Counted from the first letter of the stretch, positions 24,554-33,925 are shown. The stretch is 64,000 nucleotides of DNA from Myxococcus guangdongensis (GCF_024198255.1 NZ_JAJVKW010000005.1:434001-498000), one strand, 5' to 3'. The notes: generated by a model from the sequence alone, not told the origin. A program made the numbers and translations.

Positions 24554-26560
24554 CTAAGGAATCACGCAAGGCTTGATGGGCTTCGGGCACTCCAGCCCCG
24601 GGCCGGGATAGCAGCAGAGGTCGTCCTGGTCGCGCGGCAGGACAATCCAGCGAGGCCGCGCCGCGCTCACGTGGCGCAGGTGGCCCACGATGTCGAAGGT
24701 GGCCTCGTGCAACAGCTTGCACTGCCGGGCCCGCTCCGCGTCGCCGTCCGTCTCGCTGCAGTTGACCACCAGGTCCGGGACGGCGTCCTTCGTCACCAGG
24801 TTGATGCGCGCCTTCGGGTGCTGGCTCACCGTGCAGCGGGCCGCGCCGTTGGCCGGGTCCGCGACGGAGACCCACACCACCATCTGGTTGTTGTCCATCA
24901 GGTGCTCCAGGCGGGTGGCCGCGGGCAGCGCCACGTTGGTCGCCGGGCCCGGGGCGCTCGTGCCACCGAAGCGCACGTTCGTGGCCTTGTCACACCAGAT
25001 GTTGAGCGTCACGCCGATGCTGTAGGTGTTGGTCGAGCGCGTCCAGGCCTCGGTGGCCGGGGCCACCGGAGGCGCGGCGTTGAGGGTGTGCAGGCGGCCC
25101 GCCACGGAGTTGTCCAACCCCGCCTCGGCCGCGCCCATGGGCACCATCTCCACCACGAACTGGCCGAAGCTGTCGTAGGTGTTCTTCTCCGCGCAGATCT
25201 GGTTGCGGTACTGGCCGATGCCCAGCGTGCAGTCGACGTTGCACTGCCGCTCGGGGACGTCCGGATCATTGGGCGTGTCCGCGCCGCAGGCGCCGAAGGT
25301 GCCGTTGCGCGCGTCCGGGCAGAAGAAGGGCACGGAGCCGTTGCCATTGGCGTCGCAGTTGCGGAACACCGTGGGGAACTTCACCTGGCGCACCTTCACC
25401 AGCGAGGACTCCAGGCCCTCCATCTTGTAGTTGCCGTAGCTGTAGCCGCACATCACGTCCGTGATGTAGGGCGAGCCGCTGAAGCCGCACAGCCGGCCGT
25501 TGATCTCCGTCGGAGGCGCCAGCGCCAGGTACTTGTTCCACTCCGTCTGCGGCAGCAGGCGGACCCGCTCGCGGATGCTCCACGACGGGAAGGTGAGCTG
25601 CGTGGTGGCGGTGAACTCCTGCACCGAGCCCGCGATGGACCACAGCAGGTCGCCCGGATCCAACCCCTCCGGGAAGGAGTAGTTGTAGATGTAGATGGAG
25701 TTGAAGCGGCCCGGGAAGAAGCCGGAGGGCTCCGCCGTCTGGGTGTTCGCGCCGGGGATGGTGCCCTCGCGCACGCGGCACGCTGTCAGGTCCGTCACGA
25801 AGAAGCCGCTGGGGTCCGTGCCCGTCACCAGCAGCGTCACCGGCTGGTTGTGGTTCGGGTCGTCCGCGTCGCAGTTCTGCAGGAGCGGGGGACCGCCCTC
25901 GGGCGCGCGGCCGATGCGCATGAACGTGCCGGCGTACGCGGTGAGCTGGTCGCTGTTCTGCGGCACCTGCACCGTGGCGATGGTCGGCTCCTCGAAGAAC
26001 ACCGAGCGCGACAGGCCCGTGGCCGAGGTGCGGGTCGCGGGCTCCACCGGGAGCTCACCGTCGACGACGGCGCCGTCCGCGTAGTCGACCTCGACCGGAT
26101 CATCCTCGACCCACACATGGGCCTCGCCGTACAGCTGCGAGGAGCGCACGGTGCCCGTGCCCACGCCGTTGGTCAGCTGCACCCAGCGGTAGCGGTAGGG
26201 GCCGGTGAGGTTGCCCGGCACGGTGCGGAAGGACACCGGGCCGGTGAACGACGCCATGGGCTGGCCCTTCACGTCCAGCGCCTGGATGTCGATGTCCACG
26301 TCCACCGCGCTGCGGGGCATGGCGAGGCGACAGTCCTTCGTGCCCCGAAGCTCGAGCGGGACCGCGGCCTGGTTGCCGGAGCCGTGCTCGGTGGCACAGC
26401 TGGCCACCACCGGCACGGCCGTGCGCGGGTTGGAGTCCGCGACGTAGAACCCCTTCACCGTCACCTTGAACGACGAGACCCCCGTGGGCTGAGGCGTCTC
26501 GTCGGTGTAGCAGCCAGCGCCAGCCAGGGTCAGCGCGGACAGGAGAACCAGTCGCTTCAT
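24554..26560 (-). CDS. Large lipoprotein of unknown function
   Basis: 668 residues. The signal 'MKRLVLLSALTLAGAGC' is a lipobox with Cys17. The mature protein is large, rich in beta strands, with about 22 cysteines. Parts such as 'GVSSFKVTVKGFYVADS', 'DVDIDIQALDVKGQPMASFTGPVSFRTV' look like Ig-like or invasin-like strands near the N-terminus (about 25-110). No enzymatic motif was seen. It starts within one base of the nucleotidase stop (TAATG) and is followed, 79 bp on, by the barrel-like gene, so the three form an operon and probably a cell-surface assembly. Family not recognised. Confidence 0.8.
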   Translation of the reverse strand: MKRLVLLSALTLAGAGCYTDETPQPTGVSSFKVTVKGFYVADSNPRTAVPVVASCATEHGSGNQAAVPLELRGTKDCRLAMPRSAVDVDIDIQALDVKGQPMASFTGPVSFRTVPGNLTGPYRYRWVQLTNGVGTGTVRSSQLYGEAHVWVEDDPVEVDYADGAVVDGELPVEPATRTSATGLSRSVFFEEPTIATVQVPQNSDQLTAYAGTFMRIGRAPEGGPPLLQNCDADDPNHNQPVTLLVTGTDPSGFFVTDLTACRVREGTIPGANTQTAEPSGFFPGRFNSIYIYNYSFPEGLDPGDLLWSIAGSVQEFTATTQLTFPSWSIRERVRLLPQTEWNKYLALAPPTEINGRLCGFSGSPYITDVMCGYSYGNYKMEGLESSLVKVRQVKFPTVFRNCDANGNGSVPFFCPDARNGTFGACGADTPNDPDVPERQCNVDCTLGIGQYRNQICAEKNTYDSFGQFVVEMVPMGAAEAGLDNSVAGRLHTLNAAPPVAPATEAWTRSTNTYSIGVTLNIWCDKATNVRFGGTSAPGPATNVALPAATRLEHLMDNNQMVVWVSVADPANGAARCTVSQHPKARINLVTKDAVPDLVVNCSETDGDAERARQCKLLHEATFDIVGHLRHVSAARPRWIVLPRDQDDLCCYPGPGLECPKPIKPCVIP

Positions 26561-29070
26561 TACTTCACCCTCCGGCCGATGCGGCCGTCTTCCACGGCGT
26601 CGGCGATGGGCATCGCCGTCGGGTTGTCACAGAAGTTGCGCAGCTGCTGCGTCACGGTTCCGCACACGGGGTTGCTGCCGCTCAGGATCTCCCGGCAGTC
26701 ACACCGACCGGTGAAGGGACCCGGGGACAGCGCGCAGGCGGCCTGCACCTCCACGGGCTCGGTGACGTCCGGGATGTTGCAACCCTCCGGGTTGTAGCCG
26801 CGGGCCGCCAGGTCGCCGCAGGTGCAGGTGCCCACCTGCTTGGCCGCGATGCAGGCCGCGCGGGCCTGGTCCGGGTTGGTGATGGTGTCCACGCCGCAGC
26901 CCGCCGGGTTGAAGCCATTGCGCAGCAGGTCGCCGCAGGTGCAGCTGCCCACGCGCACCTCCAGCTCGTTCTTGTAGTCCTGCATCTCCCGGCACGCGGC
27001 GCGCAGCCGGTCGTTGACCACCCACTGGCCATTCACGAGGGATCCACAGCTCTGGGCGCCCGGCTTGTTGCCGCGCGTCGCGTGGCCCGCGTTGATGTCG
27101 TCGCAGGTGCAGAAGTCCTGCATGTAGCCGATGAGCGAGTCACGCAGCGAGATGCCCGTCTCCTGGCGCGTGGTGTTGCGCTTGAGCACGTTGAAGCCCG
27201 AGCCACCCTTCGCGATGTAGTCGTTCACCGCCACGCGGTAGGTGCCGAAGGGGTTGAGCGGCTCGGGGCCGATGCGGATGTCCGTGCCGGGGTTGGCGTA
27301 GCAGCGGCCACGGCTCGAGGCGCTGCTCTCGTCCTGGAGGCACTGCCACGGCGCGTGGCCGGTGCGGCTCTCCGGGGGACAGTCGGCGCCCTTCAAGGCG
27401 ATGTCGCAGGAGATGCGCAGGTCGTTGATCTGCACCTGGGCGCAGTCCATGGTGAACTTCGCGCCGGAGATCTGCGCCTGGCTGACGCAGCCGCGCTCGG
27501 CGGAGCGCTCGGCGACGAAGTTGAACATCTCCTGCATCTCCTTGCCGGAGAGGTACATGATGTTGATGGTGTTCTCGAACGGGAACACGTTGAACATCGA
27601 CTCCTGGGTGATGACGCCCGCGTAGAGGTTGTCGCGGATGCCCAGCGAGTTGGTGAGTGCCATCTGCGCATCGACGCGGCGACGCTTGCGCATCGAGTCC
27701 GCGGCGATGTTGCCCAAGGGCGAGTCACCCCCCGTGGAGTTGTTCCGGCGCGTCACGTCCGCGGGCGCGTACGAGAAGATGTTGGTGAGCTGCAGCCGCA
27801 TGTCCATGCCGATGATGTAGGGCTGGAGCAGGTGCGTCGTCGGGCGGTCCTCCTGCGTCTCGCAGGCCTCCATGGCCGCGCGGACCTCCGGGGTCTGGAT
27901 GAACTGGCCGTCCTCCCAGAAGATGTTCGAGTCATACCGGTACTTGCGCATGGCCTCGTTGCACCAGAGCCTGTCGAGCGGGAACACGCGGTAGTCCTGG
28001 CTGACGACCTCGCCGCCCTCGCCGCTGCCGAGCACCTCCGGCATCTTCACGACCAGCTCCAGCCGGCCCACGTACTTGGCGAACGCGCCGGAGTGCGACA
28101 GCACCACCTTGCGGCCGCTGGGGTCCGCGAGCAGCTGCGGCGGGTTGAGCACCACGTGCAGGTGGCCGCCCATCACCACGTCCACGCCGCTGACGCCCGG
28201 GATGTGGACGCGCACCACCGACTTGTCGTTGCCCTCGGGGCCGAACCACTCGAGCACCTGCCAGGGGTTCTTGTCGCGGCGGATGAAGGAGCGGGCGCGG
28301 CCGTACTCGTAATAGGCCTCGTAGCCCTGGATGACGTCCTGGTCCTCAGTGAGGCCCAGGTGGCTGACGATGACGATGAGGTCGGAGACCGGCCGCAGCA
28401 GGTCCACGTACGCGCGCACCACCTCGTTCTGCTCCAGCGGCGTCACCTGGAGGCTGTTGCCACCCTCGACGATGGAGTTGAGCGAGGAGATGTTCGCCAT
28501 GCCGAGGATGGCGACCCGCAGGCCCTTGACGTTGCGGATGGTGTACGGCGCGGCCTCCAGCGCCGTCTCGTTGCTGCCGTTCTGCCGCCAGTCGTTCCAG
28601 TTGTAGTTGGCGGCGAGCAGCGGGAAGGAGGCGAACTGCTTGGCCTGGTTGGTGAAGTTCAGCGCGCCCGCGTCGAACTCGTGGTTGCCGATGACCGCGG
28701 CGTCCAGCCGGGCCTGCGACAGGAAGCGGAACTCCACTTCACCGTTGTTGAGGTTGAAGATGGGGGCGCCCTGGAAGCAGTCGCCCGAGTCCACGTGCAG
28801 CACCCGCTCACCCTTGGCGCGCTCGCGCTTGAGCACCGCGGCCATGCGCGTGGCGCCACCGAACGGACCGGCCTCCGGGATGAGTCCCAGGTCCTGGTCC
28901 GTCTTCAGCGGCGCGAAGTCGTAGGGGATGAGGCGTGAGTGGATGTCCGAGGTATGAAGGAGCGTCAGCCGCACCTCCTGCCCCTCGAGGTGGTAGTCCT
29001 GGCCTTCCATCACTGGCATGCATGAGGCCGAGACCAGGGCGCAGAAGAGGCCGAGCAGGAGGCGACGCAT
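26560..29070 (-). CDS. UshA/5'-nucleotidase-family metallophosphoesterase, lipoprotein, with Cys-rich repeats
   Basis: 836 residues. Start at ATG 29070 gives 'MRRLLLGLFCALVSASC', a lipoprotein-type signal. The calcineurin-like domain (about 25-340) has 'LLHTSDIHSRL', 'VDSGDCFQGAP', 'GNHEFDAG' and 'VVMGGHLHVV', the di-metal ligands of UshA enzymes; the 5'-nucleotidase C-terminal domain follows (about 430-650, with 'YRVAVNDYIAKGGSGFN'). Residues about 680-836 are an added Cys-rich tail including two tandem units of about 33 residues beginning (S/T)CTCGDL and ending AAC. It should release phosphate from extracellular nucleotides or related esters at the cell surface. First gene of the three-gene operon. 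Confidence 0.88.
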   Translation of the reverse strand: MRRLLLGLFCALVSASCMPVMEGQDYHLEGQEVRLTLLHTSDIHSRLIPYDFAPLKTDQDLGLIPEAGPFGGATRMAAVLKRERAKGERVLHVDSGDCFQGAPIFNLNNGEVEFRFLSQARLDAAVIGNHEFDAGALNFTNQAKQFASFPLLAANYNWNDWRQNGSNETALEAAPYTIRNVKGLRVAILGMANISSLNSIVEGGNSLQVTPLEQNEVVRAYVDLLRPVSDLIVIVSHLGLTEDQDVIQGYEAYYEYGRARSFIRRDKNPWQVLEWFGPEGNDKSVVRVHIPGVSGVDVVMGGHLHVVLNPPQLLADPSGRKVVLSHSGAFAKYVGRLELVVKMPEVLGSGEGGEVVSQDYRVFPLDRLWCNEAMRKYRYDSNIFWEDGQFIQTPEVRAAMEACETQEDRPTTHLLQPYIIGMDMRLQLTNIFSYAPADVTRRNNSTGGDSPLGNIAADSMRKRRRVDAQMALTNSLGIRDNLYAGVITQESMFNVFPFENTINIMYLSGKEMQEMFNFVAERSAERGCVSQAQISGAKFTMDCAQVQINDLRISCDIALKGADCPPESRTGHAPWQCLQDESSASSRGRCYANPGTDIRIGPEPLNPFGTYRVAVNDYIAKGGSGFNVLKRNTTRQETGISLRDSLIGYMQDFCTCDDINAGHATRGNKPGAQSCGSLVNGQWVVNDRLRAACREMQDYKNELEVRVGSCTCGDLLRNGFNPAGCGVDTITNPDQARAACIAAKQVGTCTCGDLAARGYNPEGCNIPDVTEPVEVQAACALSPGPFTGRCDCREILSGSNPVCGTVTQQLRNFCDNPTAMPIADAVEDGRIGRRVK

Positions 29071-29211
29071 CAGGAGATTCCGTGTTTCGGTAGGACGTCG
29101 GGAGTAAAGCGGGCGCAAGGTACGGTATCGGACACGGGCGGGCAAGCAACGCCGCCATGGCATTCGTACAGTCCCCCTATTCTGGGTCCCCTTCACGGAG
29201 AGCAAGCAGAC

Positions 29212-29892
29212 ATGCGGCAGCGTCATTCCAGTGTGACTGACATCGAGATCATCGAGGATTTCTCGTCTACGGCGCGCTGCGACGAAGGCTTCCTCCGAGT
29301 GAAGCGGCTGCGGTGTCGAAACCGACGCGCGGATGGTTCCTCGTCGTCCGTGTACCGCGTGGATGTGGTGGACCGGCCCCGGTTGGACGCGGTCGCGGTG
29401 CTGGTCTATCGACGCGGTGCGGCGGGGCTCGAGGTCCTGACGCGGATGAACCTCCGGCCCGCGGCGTACTTCCGGAAGGATCAGCGCGACGCGATGACGG
29501 TGCCGGACCCGGGCGCGGGCTACCTGCGGGTGGAGGAGATCGTCGCGGGGCTGCTGGAGCCGGAGGACAAGGGCGAGGAGGGCCTGAGGAAGCGCGCGGC
29601 GGCGGAGGTCCACGAGGAGGCGGGCTATCCGGTGAGGCCCGAGGACATCCAGCTTTTGGGCGGCTCGTTCTTCCTGGCGCCGGGCATCCTGTCGGAGAAG
29701 GTCTTCCCCGCGGCGGTGGACGTCACGGACGTGTCTCAGGAGGAGCCGGAGGGAGATGGCTCGCCCCTGGAAGAGGGGACGCAGCTGCACTGGCGCCCGC
29801 TGCAGGAGGTGCTGGAGGCGTGCCGGCGCGGAGACATCCCCGACGCGAAGACGGAGGTGGCGCTCACGAGGTTGCTCGCCCGATGGGGCTGA
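29212..29892 (+). CDS. Nudix hydrolase (ADP-ribose/NDP-sugar pyrophosphatase type)
   Basis: 226 residues. An N-terminal beta domain ('VYRVDVVDRPRLDAVAVLVYRR') precedes a Nudix fold as in ADP-ribose or nucleotide-sugar pyrophosphatases. The Nudix box is divergent: 'AGLLEPEDKGEEGLRKRAA' then 'AEVHEEAGY'. The metal-binding Glu residues of the REUxEE segment remain, but its Arg is Ala, and the spacing before it is four residues longer than the GX5EX7 rule. Similar departures occur in UDP-sugar hydrolases such as NUDT14. Substrate therefore uncertain. Divergent from the nucleotidase operon, 141 bp away. Confidence 0.82.
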   Translation: MRQRHSSVTDIEIIEDFSSTARCDEGFLRVKRLRCRNRRADGSSSSVYRVDVVDRPRLDAVAVLVYRRGAAGLEVLTRMNLRPAAYFRKDQRDAMTVPDPGAGYLRVEEIVAGLLEPEDKGEEGLRKRAAAEVHEEAGYPVRPEDIQLLGGSFFLAPGILSEKVFPAAVDVTDVSQEEPEGDGSPLEEGTQLHWRPLQEVLEACRRGDIPDAKTEVALTRLLARWG

Positions 29893-29976
29893 GCGAAGCG
29901 AGGTCGGAGTTTCTCAGGGGACGGCGGCCGGGGTAGGGTGCGCGGCGTTTTCGCACTCCACTGCCGAGGTCGCTGC

Positions 29977-31437
29977 ATGTCGTCGCTGCCCCCGTGGTTG
30001 GCCAACCTGTTGCCCATCCTCATCCTGCTGGGAGCGGTCGCGCTCGTGCTCGCGCGGCTGCCCAAGGTGGAGCTGGGCCACACGGACGCCTTCCGCCGCC
30101 GCCGCTTCTTCAACTGGTTCCCGCTGGGGATGACGTACGCGTTCCTCTACATGGGGCGCTACAACGTCAACGAAGCCACCAGCGCGATGAAGGGCCACAC
30201 GTCCAACGCGGACTTCGGCACCATCTTCTTCTGGGGCACGCTCGTCTACGGATTCGCGTTCCTCATCAACGGACCGCTGACGGACAGGCTCGGCGGTCGG
30301 AAGACCATCCTGCTGTCGGCCGCGGGCTCGTCGGTGGCCAACGTGCTGATGGGCGTGGTCGTCTACAAGGTGCTGACGGAAGGCTGGCAGCCGCCGGGCG
30401 GCATCGTGGGGACGCTGTCGTTCCTCTACGCCGTCAACATGTACTTCCAGAGCTTCGGCGCGGTCTCCATCGTCAAGGTGAACGCGTCCTGGTTCCACGT
30501 GCGCGAGCGCGGGCAGCTGGGCGGCGTCTTCGGCATCCTCATCTCGCTGGGCGTCTACTTCGCCTACGACTGGAGCCGCTTCATCGCCAGGGCGGCGCCC
30601 ACGTACTGGGTGTTCTTCGTGCCGGCGGCCATTCTCGCGGCCTTCGTGGTGCTGGACTTCTTCGTCATCCGCGACACGCCCAGCCACACGGGTCACCCGG
30701 ACTTCGACACCGCGGACGCGTCCAGCGGCGAGGTGGCGTCCAGCAGCGTGTGGGAAGTCTTCAAGAAGATGATCAGCAACCGCACCATCATCATCATCCT
30801 GATGGTGGAGTTCTGCAGCGGCTTCATGCGCAACGCCATCATGCAGTGGTACCCCAAGTTCGCGAAGGCGACGGGCCTGTCGGAGTCGTTCGTCGCGGCC
30901 AACTGGGGCATGCTGCTGTGTGTCGCGGGCATCACCGGCGGCATGTTCGCGGGCGTCATCAGCGACCGCGTGTTCGACTCGCGGCGCGGGCCCGTGTCGA
31001 CGGTGCTCTATGCGGGCATGAGCGTGGGCGCGGTGGCCACGCTGTTCCTGCTCAACAGCCCGGCGCTCGGCTGGACGGTCATCTTCATGTCCCTGTGTGT
31101 CATCGGCGTGCACGGCATGCTGTCGGGCACGGCGAGCATGGACTTCGGCGGCAAGAAGAACGCGGGCCTCGCGGTGGGCATCATCGACGGCGCCGTCTAT
31201 GCGGGCACCGCCCTCCAGGCCATCCTGCTGGGTCGCATCCTCCCGGCGGGAGAGGTGGCCAAGGACCCCAACAACTGGGGCAACTGGCCGCTGGCCATGC
31301 TGCCCCTGTCCTTCGCGGGCCTGCTGCTGGCCACGCGGGTGTGGAACGCCCGCCCCCAGGCCAAGGCGGCCCCCGTCGGGGGGGCCTCGGCGGTCACCCA
31401 ACCCGTTGCAACCCAGAAGACCGGTACGGGAGGCTGA
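29977..31437 (+). CDS. MFS transporter, organophosphate:phosphate antiporter (GlpT/UhpT) type
   Basis: 486 residues from ATG 29977, about twelve membrane helices. 'MTYAFLYMGRYNVNEATSAM' and 'GFAFLINGPLTDRLGGRKTILLSAAGS' match the first helices and the D-R-x-G-G-R-K loop of the OPA branch; 'NASWFHVRERGQLGGVFG' matches the GlpT-type loop with a conserved Trp-Phe and Arg. Likely substrates are sugar or glycerol phosphates exchanged for inorganic phosphate; the exact substrate cannot be read. It follows the Nudix gene on the same strand and a perfect hairpin lies 22 bp after its stop. Confidence 0.85.
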   Translation: MSSLPPWLANLLPILILLGAVALVLARLPKVELGHTDAFRRRRFFNWFPLGMTYAFLYMGRYNVNEATSAMKGHTSNADFGTIFFWGTLVYGFAFLINGPLTDRLGGRKTILLSAAGSSVANVLMGVVVYKVLTEGWQPPGGIVGTLSFLYAVNMYFQSFGAVSIVKVNASWFHVRERGQLGGVFGILISLGVYFAYDWSRFIARAAPTYWVFFVPAAILAAFVVLDFFVIRDTPSHTGHPDFDTADASSGEVASSSVWEVFKKMISNRTIIIILMVEFCSGFMRNAIMQWYPKFAKATGLSESFVAANWGMLLCVAGITGGMFAGVISDRVFDSRRGPVSTVLYAGMSVGAVATLFLLNSPALGWTVIFMSLCVIGVHGMLSGTASMDFGGKKNAGLAVGIIDGAVYAGTALQAILLGRILPAGEVAKDPNNWGNWPLAMLPLSFAGLLLATRVWNARPQAKAAPVGGASAVTQPVATQKTGTGG

Positions 31438-31458
31438 GGCCCCTGTGGACCGCAGGAC

Positions 31459-31485
31459 GTCACGGGGGCGTCACTCCCCCGTGAC
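31459..31485 (+). terminator. Perfect 10-bp hairpin after the transporter gene
   Basis: GTCACGGGGG-N7-CCCCCGTGAC. It follows the transporter stop by 22 bp and ends 6-24 bases before the next start codon. No U tract, so it may be a rho-assisted terminator or an element affecting the next gene. Confidence 0.6.
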
Positions 31486-31509
31486 AGGGTTGTGACGTAC
31501 AGTGTGGAC

Positions 31510-33075
31510 GTGTCCCAGGTTACCGCCCCACTGCCGCTGCAGAGCCGCTTCGAGGTTCACGACCGGAAGCAGTTCGAGATCAAGCTCGAGTACCAGCCCT
31601 CGGGGGTGGACGAGACGCGCTACCTGGTGGAAGCGCATCTGTTCCTCCCGGGGAGCCTGAACATCGACGCGGAGACGTACCCCCGCGCGGACTTCTACGC
31701 GGACATCCACAACTACGTGCGCTTCAAGACGCCGGTGATGGCGGTGCAGGAGGTGCTCACGTCGGATGCCTCGCCGCTGGTGCGGCTGGAGGCGTGGCTG
31801 CGCACGGGGCTGGGCTCGGAGAAGGACATCGTCTACCAGGCGAAGCTCCTGTCGTGCGTGCTGCGCGGGGCGCTCAGGCGCTTCGCCACGGGCGTGGAGA
31901 CGCGCTGCGAGGGGCCGGTGGCGCTGCCCACGGAGGCGTGCGCGACGCTGGAGTCGGACGTGGTGGCGATGCAGGCGGGCGTGACGCAGGTGCTCGCGCG
32001 CTTCCGGCAGTGGCTGCGCTCGGTGGGGGAGCTGCGGCTGCAGGAGCGCTCGCGCGCGTCGCTGCGGCTGGTGGACGAGTACGTGAGCCTGCTGGTGGAG
32101 AACGGCTTCCGGCGCGCGGTGGCGGACATGAAGGCGCTGCCGCGAGGGGAGCCGTGGCTGCAGCTTCGCAAGGGGCTGATGGAGGCGGTGCTGCGCGAGG
32201 AGTCCTACCGCAAGGAGCACCGGCTTCGCAGCGTGCTGAGCCCCACGGGGGACAACGAGGAGTACCTCCAGCGGCTGGGCATGCTGAAGAAGTTCTGCAT
32301 GAACGTGCTCTTCCTGTCCTCGCGCCGCCGGCAGAAGCGCCAGGGCTGGGAGGAGGTGCTCTTCGCGCTGGCGGCGGGCATCGCCATGGCCTTCGCCACG
32401 GCGGTGGCGCTGTGGGCGCAGATCCGCTTCACGCAGGTGAGCCTCAACTTCTTCCTCATCGCCGTGGTCGGCTACATGATGAAGGACCGCATCAAGGAGG
32501 GCCTGCGCCGGGTGCTCAGCCGGGTGGCGGCCACGCACCTGTCGGACCGCACCGCGGACCTGGTGGACCCGGTGACGGGGCGGACCATCGGCACGTGCGA
32601 GGAGCGCGTGGACTACGCGCCCAAGGTGCCCGACTCCGTGGCCTCGCTGCGCCACCAGGACGACTTCCTCACCGTGTCCCAGGGCGAGCTGACGGAGATG
32701 GTCATCCGCTACCAGAAGCACATCATCCTGGACGCCCGGCTCCTGCCGCGCACGGAGCGGGGCCTGTCGGGCGTGACGGACATCCTGCGCTTCAACGTGG
32801 AGCGCTTCCTGCGCGACATGGACGAGCCGGAGCTGGCGCTCGAGTACGTGGACCTGGCGGATCTGTCCGTGGGTCACATCCGGGGCGCCAAGCGTTATCC
32901 GGTGGACGTCGTGCTGCGCTTCACCGTCGAGGAGGAGGAGACGGACCGGCGCCAGGAGAGCACGCAGCTGGTGCGGCTGGTGCTGGACCGCAACGGCATC
33001 CAGCGCATGTTGCGCTTCGCGGACACGGCGGCCGGGGCGCCCCCTGGCCCCATGCCCTGGCAGTCGGCCGCCTGA
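31510..33075 (+). CDS. Membrane protein of unknown function
   Basis: 521 residues from GTG 31510; GTG 31492 is an alternative. The former is six bases after a TACAGT box, the latter lacks a clear upstream element. No known domain was recognised. The N-terminal about 280 residues are soluble and helical with many Arg/Glu; two closely spaced membrane helices follow (about 285-308 and 313-330, 'LFALAAGIAMAFATAVALWA' and 'VSLNFFLIAVVGYMM'), then a soluble C-terminal domain of about 190 residues with beta strands. A helical-hairpin anchor with both domains in the cytoplasm is the simplest topology. The HAD gene follows on the same strand. Confidence 0.75.
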   Translation: MSQVTAPLPLQSRFEVHDRKQFEIKLEYQPSGVDETRYLVEAHLFLPGSLNIDAETYPRADFYADIHNYVRFKTPVMAVQEVLTSDASPLVRLEAWLRTGLGSEKDIVYQAKLLSCVLRGALRRFATGVETRCEGPVALPTEACATLESDVVAMQAGVTQVLARFRQWLRSVGELRLQERSRASLRLVDEYVSLLVENGFRRAVADMKALPRGEPWLQLRKGLMEAVLREESYRKEHRLRSVLSPTGDNEEYLQRLGMLKKFCMNVLFLSSRRRQKRQGWEEVLFALAAGIAMAFATAVALWAQIRFTQVSLNFFLIAVVGYMMKDRIKEGLRRVLSRVAATHLSDRTADLVDPVTGRTIGTCEERVDYAPKVPDSVASLRHQDDFLTVSQGELTEMVIRYQKHIILDARLLPRTERGLSGVTDILRFNVERFLRDMDEPELALEYVDLADLSVGHIRGAKRYPVDVVLRFTVEEEETDRRQESTQLVRLVLDRNGIQRMLRFADTAAGAPPGPMPWQSAA

Positions 33076-33130
33076 CCCGGGCGGTTTCGGCGGCGCTTCC
33101 GGGCCCGCGCGGGTAATGTTCGCCGCGCTC

Positions 33131-33877
33131 ATGGCCCACGAAGACTTCAAGAAGCGCATCCGCGACGACTGGCGCGACAGCCTCCACGCCATCCTGGCCA
33201 AGGCCCGCTCGCTCGGCGAGCAGGCGGTGCTCGCGTTCGACCTGGACTCCACCCTGCTCGACAACCGGGAGCGCCAGGCGCGCATCCTCCGGGAATACGG
33301 CGCGGCGCACTCGGTGGAGCCGCTCTCCACGTGCGCGGCCCACCACTGGAACTCCGGCTGGGACATGCGCGAGGCGATGCGCGCGTGCGGCCTGGAGGCG
33401 TCCCTGGTGGAGCGGCACTTCGAGCCCGCGCGCCAGTACTGGGGCGAGCGCTTCTTCACCAGCGAGTACTGCGCGGTGGACGAGGCCATCGAGGGCGCGG
33501 CGGCCTTCACGCACGCGGTGGTGGGCACGGGCGCGCGTCTCGTCTACGTCACGGGCCGTCACGAGGGCATGCGCGAGGGCTCCGTCGCCTGCATGCGCCG
33601 CCTCGGCATGGCCATCCCGGACGGGGAGCGGGTGATGCTCGTGATGAAGCCCGCGCCCTACGACGACGACGATGCGTTCAAGCGCGAGGCCCACGCGCAA
33701 CTGGGCCGGCTGGGGACCGTGGTGGCCGCCTTCGACAACGAGCCCACCCACGCCAACGACTACCGGCGCCGCTTCCCCGACGCCACCGTGATTCATCTGG
33801 CCACGGATCATTCCGGCCGGCCCGTGACGCTGCTGGACGGCATCATCAGCGTGCCGCATTTCACGCGGGTTTCCTGA
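33131..33877 (+). CDS. HAD-superfamily hydrolase
   Basis: 248 residues. HAD motif I is 'AFDLDSTLLDN' (nucleophile Asp in DLDST), motif II is near 'VYVTGRHEGMREG' (Thr), motif III is the Lys near 'VMKPAPYDDDDAFKREAH', and motif IV is 'VVAAFDNEPTHANDY'. A helical cap lies between motifs I and II (about 50-125). Probably a phosphatase; the substrate is unknown. ATG 33131 is preferred because TAATGT at 33114 looks like a -10 box; an ATG inside that box (33116) would add five residues. Between the unknown membrane protein and pdhA. Confidence 0.82.
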   Translation: MAHEDFKKRIRDDWRDSLHAILAKARSLGEQAVLAFDLDSTLLDNRERQARILREYGAAHSVEPLSTCAAHHWNSGWDMREAMRACGLEASLVERHFEPARQYWGERFFTSEYCAVDEAIEGAAAFTHAVVGTGARLVYVTGRHEGMREGSVACMRRLGMAIPDGERVMLVMKPAPYDDDDAFKREAHAQLGRLGTVVAAFDNEPTHANDYRRRFPDATVIHLATDHSGRPVTLLDGIISVPHFTRVS

Positions 33878-33925
33878 CGCACCGCGCCTGAATTTTCGGG
33901 GGAAGGGCGCGGGGTTTGAAAGGCT

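Noticed and set aside
24302-26797. 831-codon open frame on the plus strand opposite the lipoprotein operon
   Set aside because: Shadow composition; the minus-strand lipoprotein has a signal peptide, lipobox and operon context.
27082-28938. 618-codon open frame opposite the nucleotidase
   Set aside because: No motifs; nucleotidase motifs on the other strand are unambiguous.
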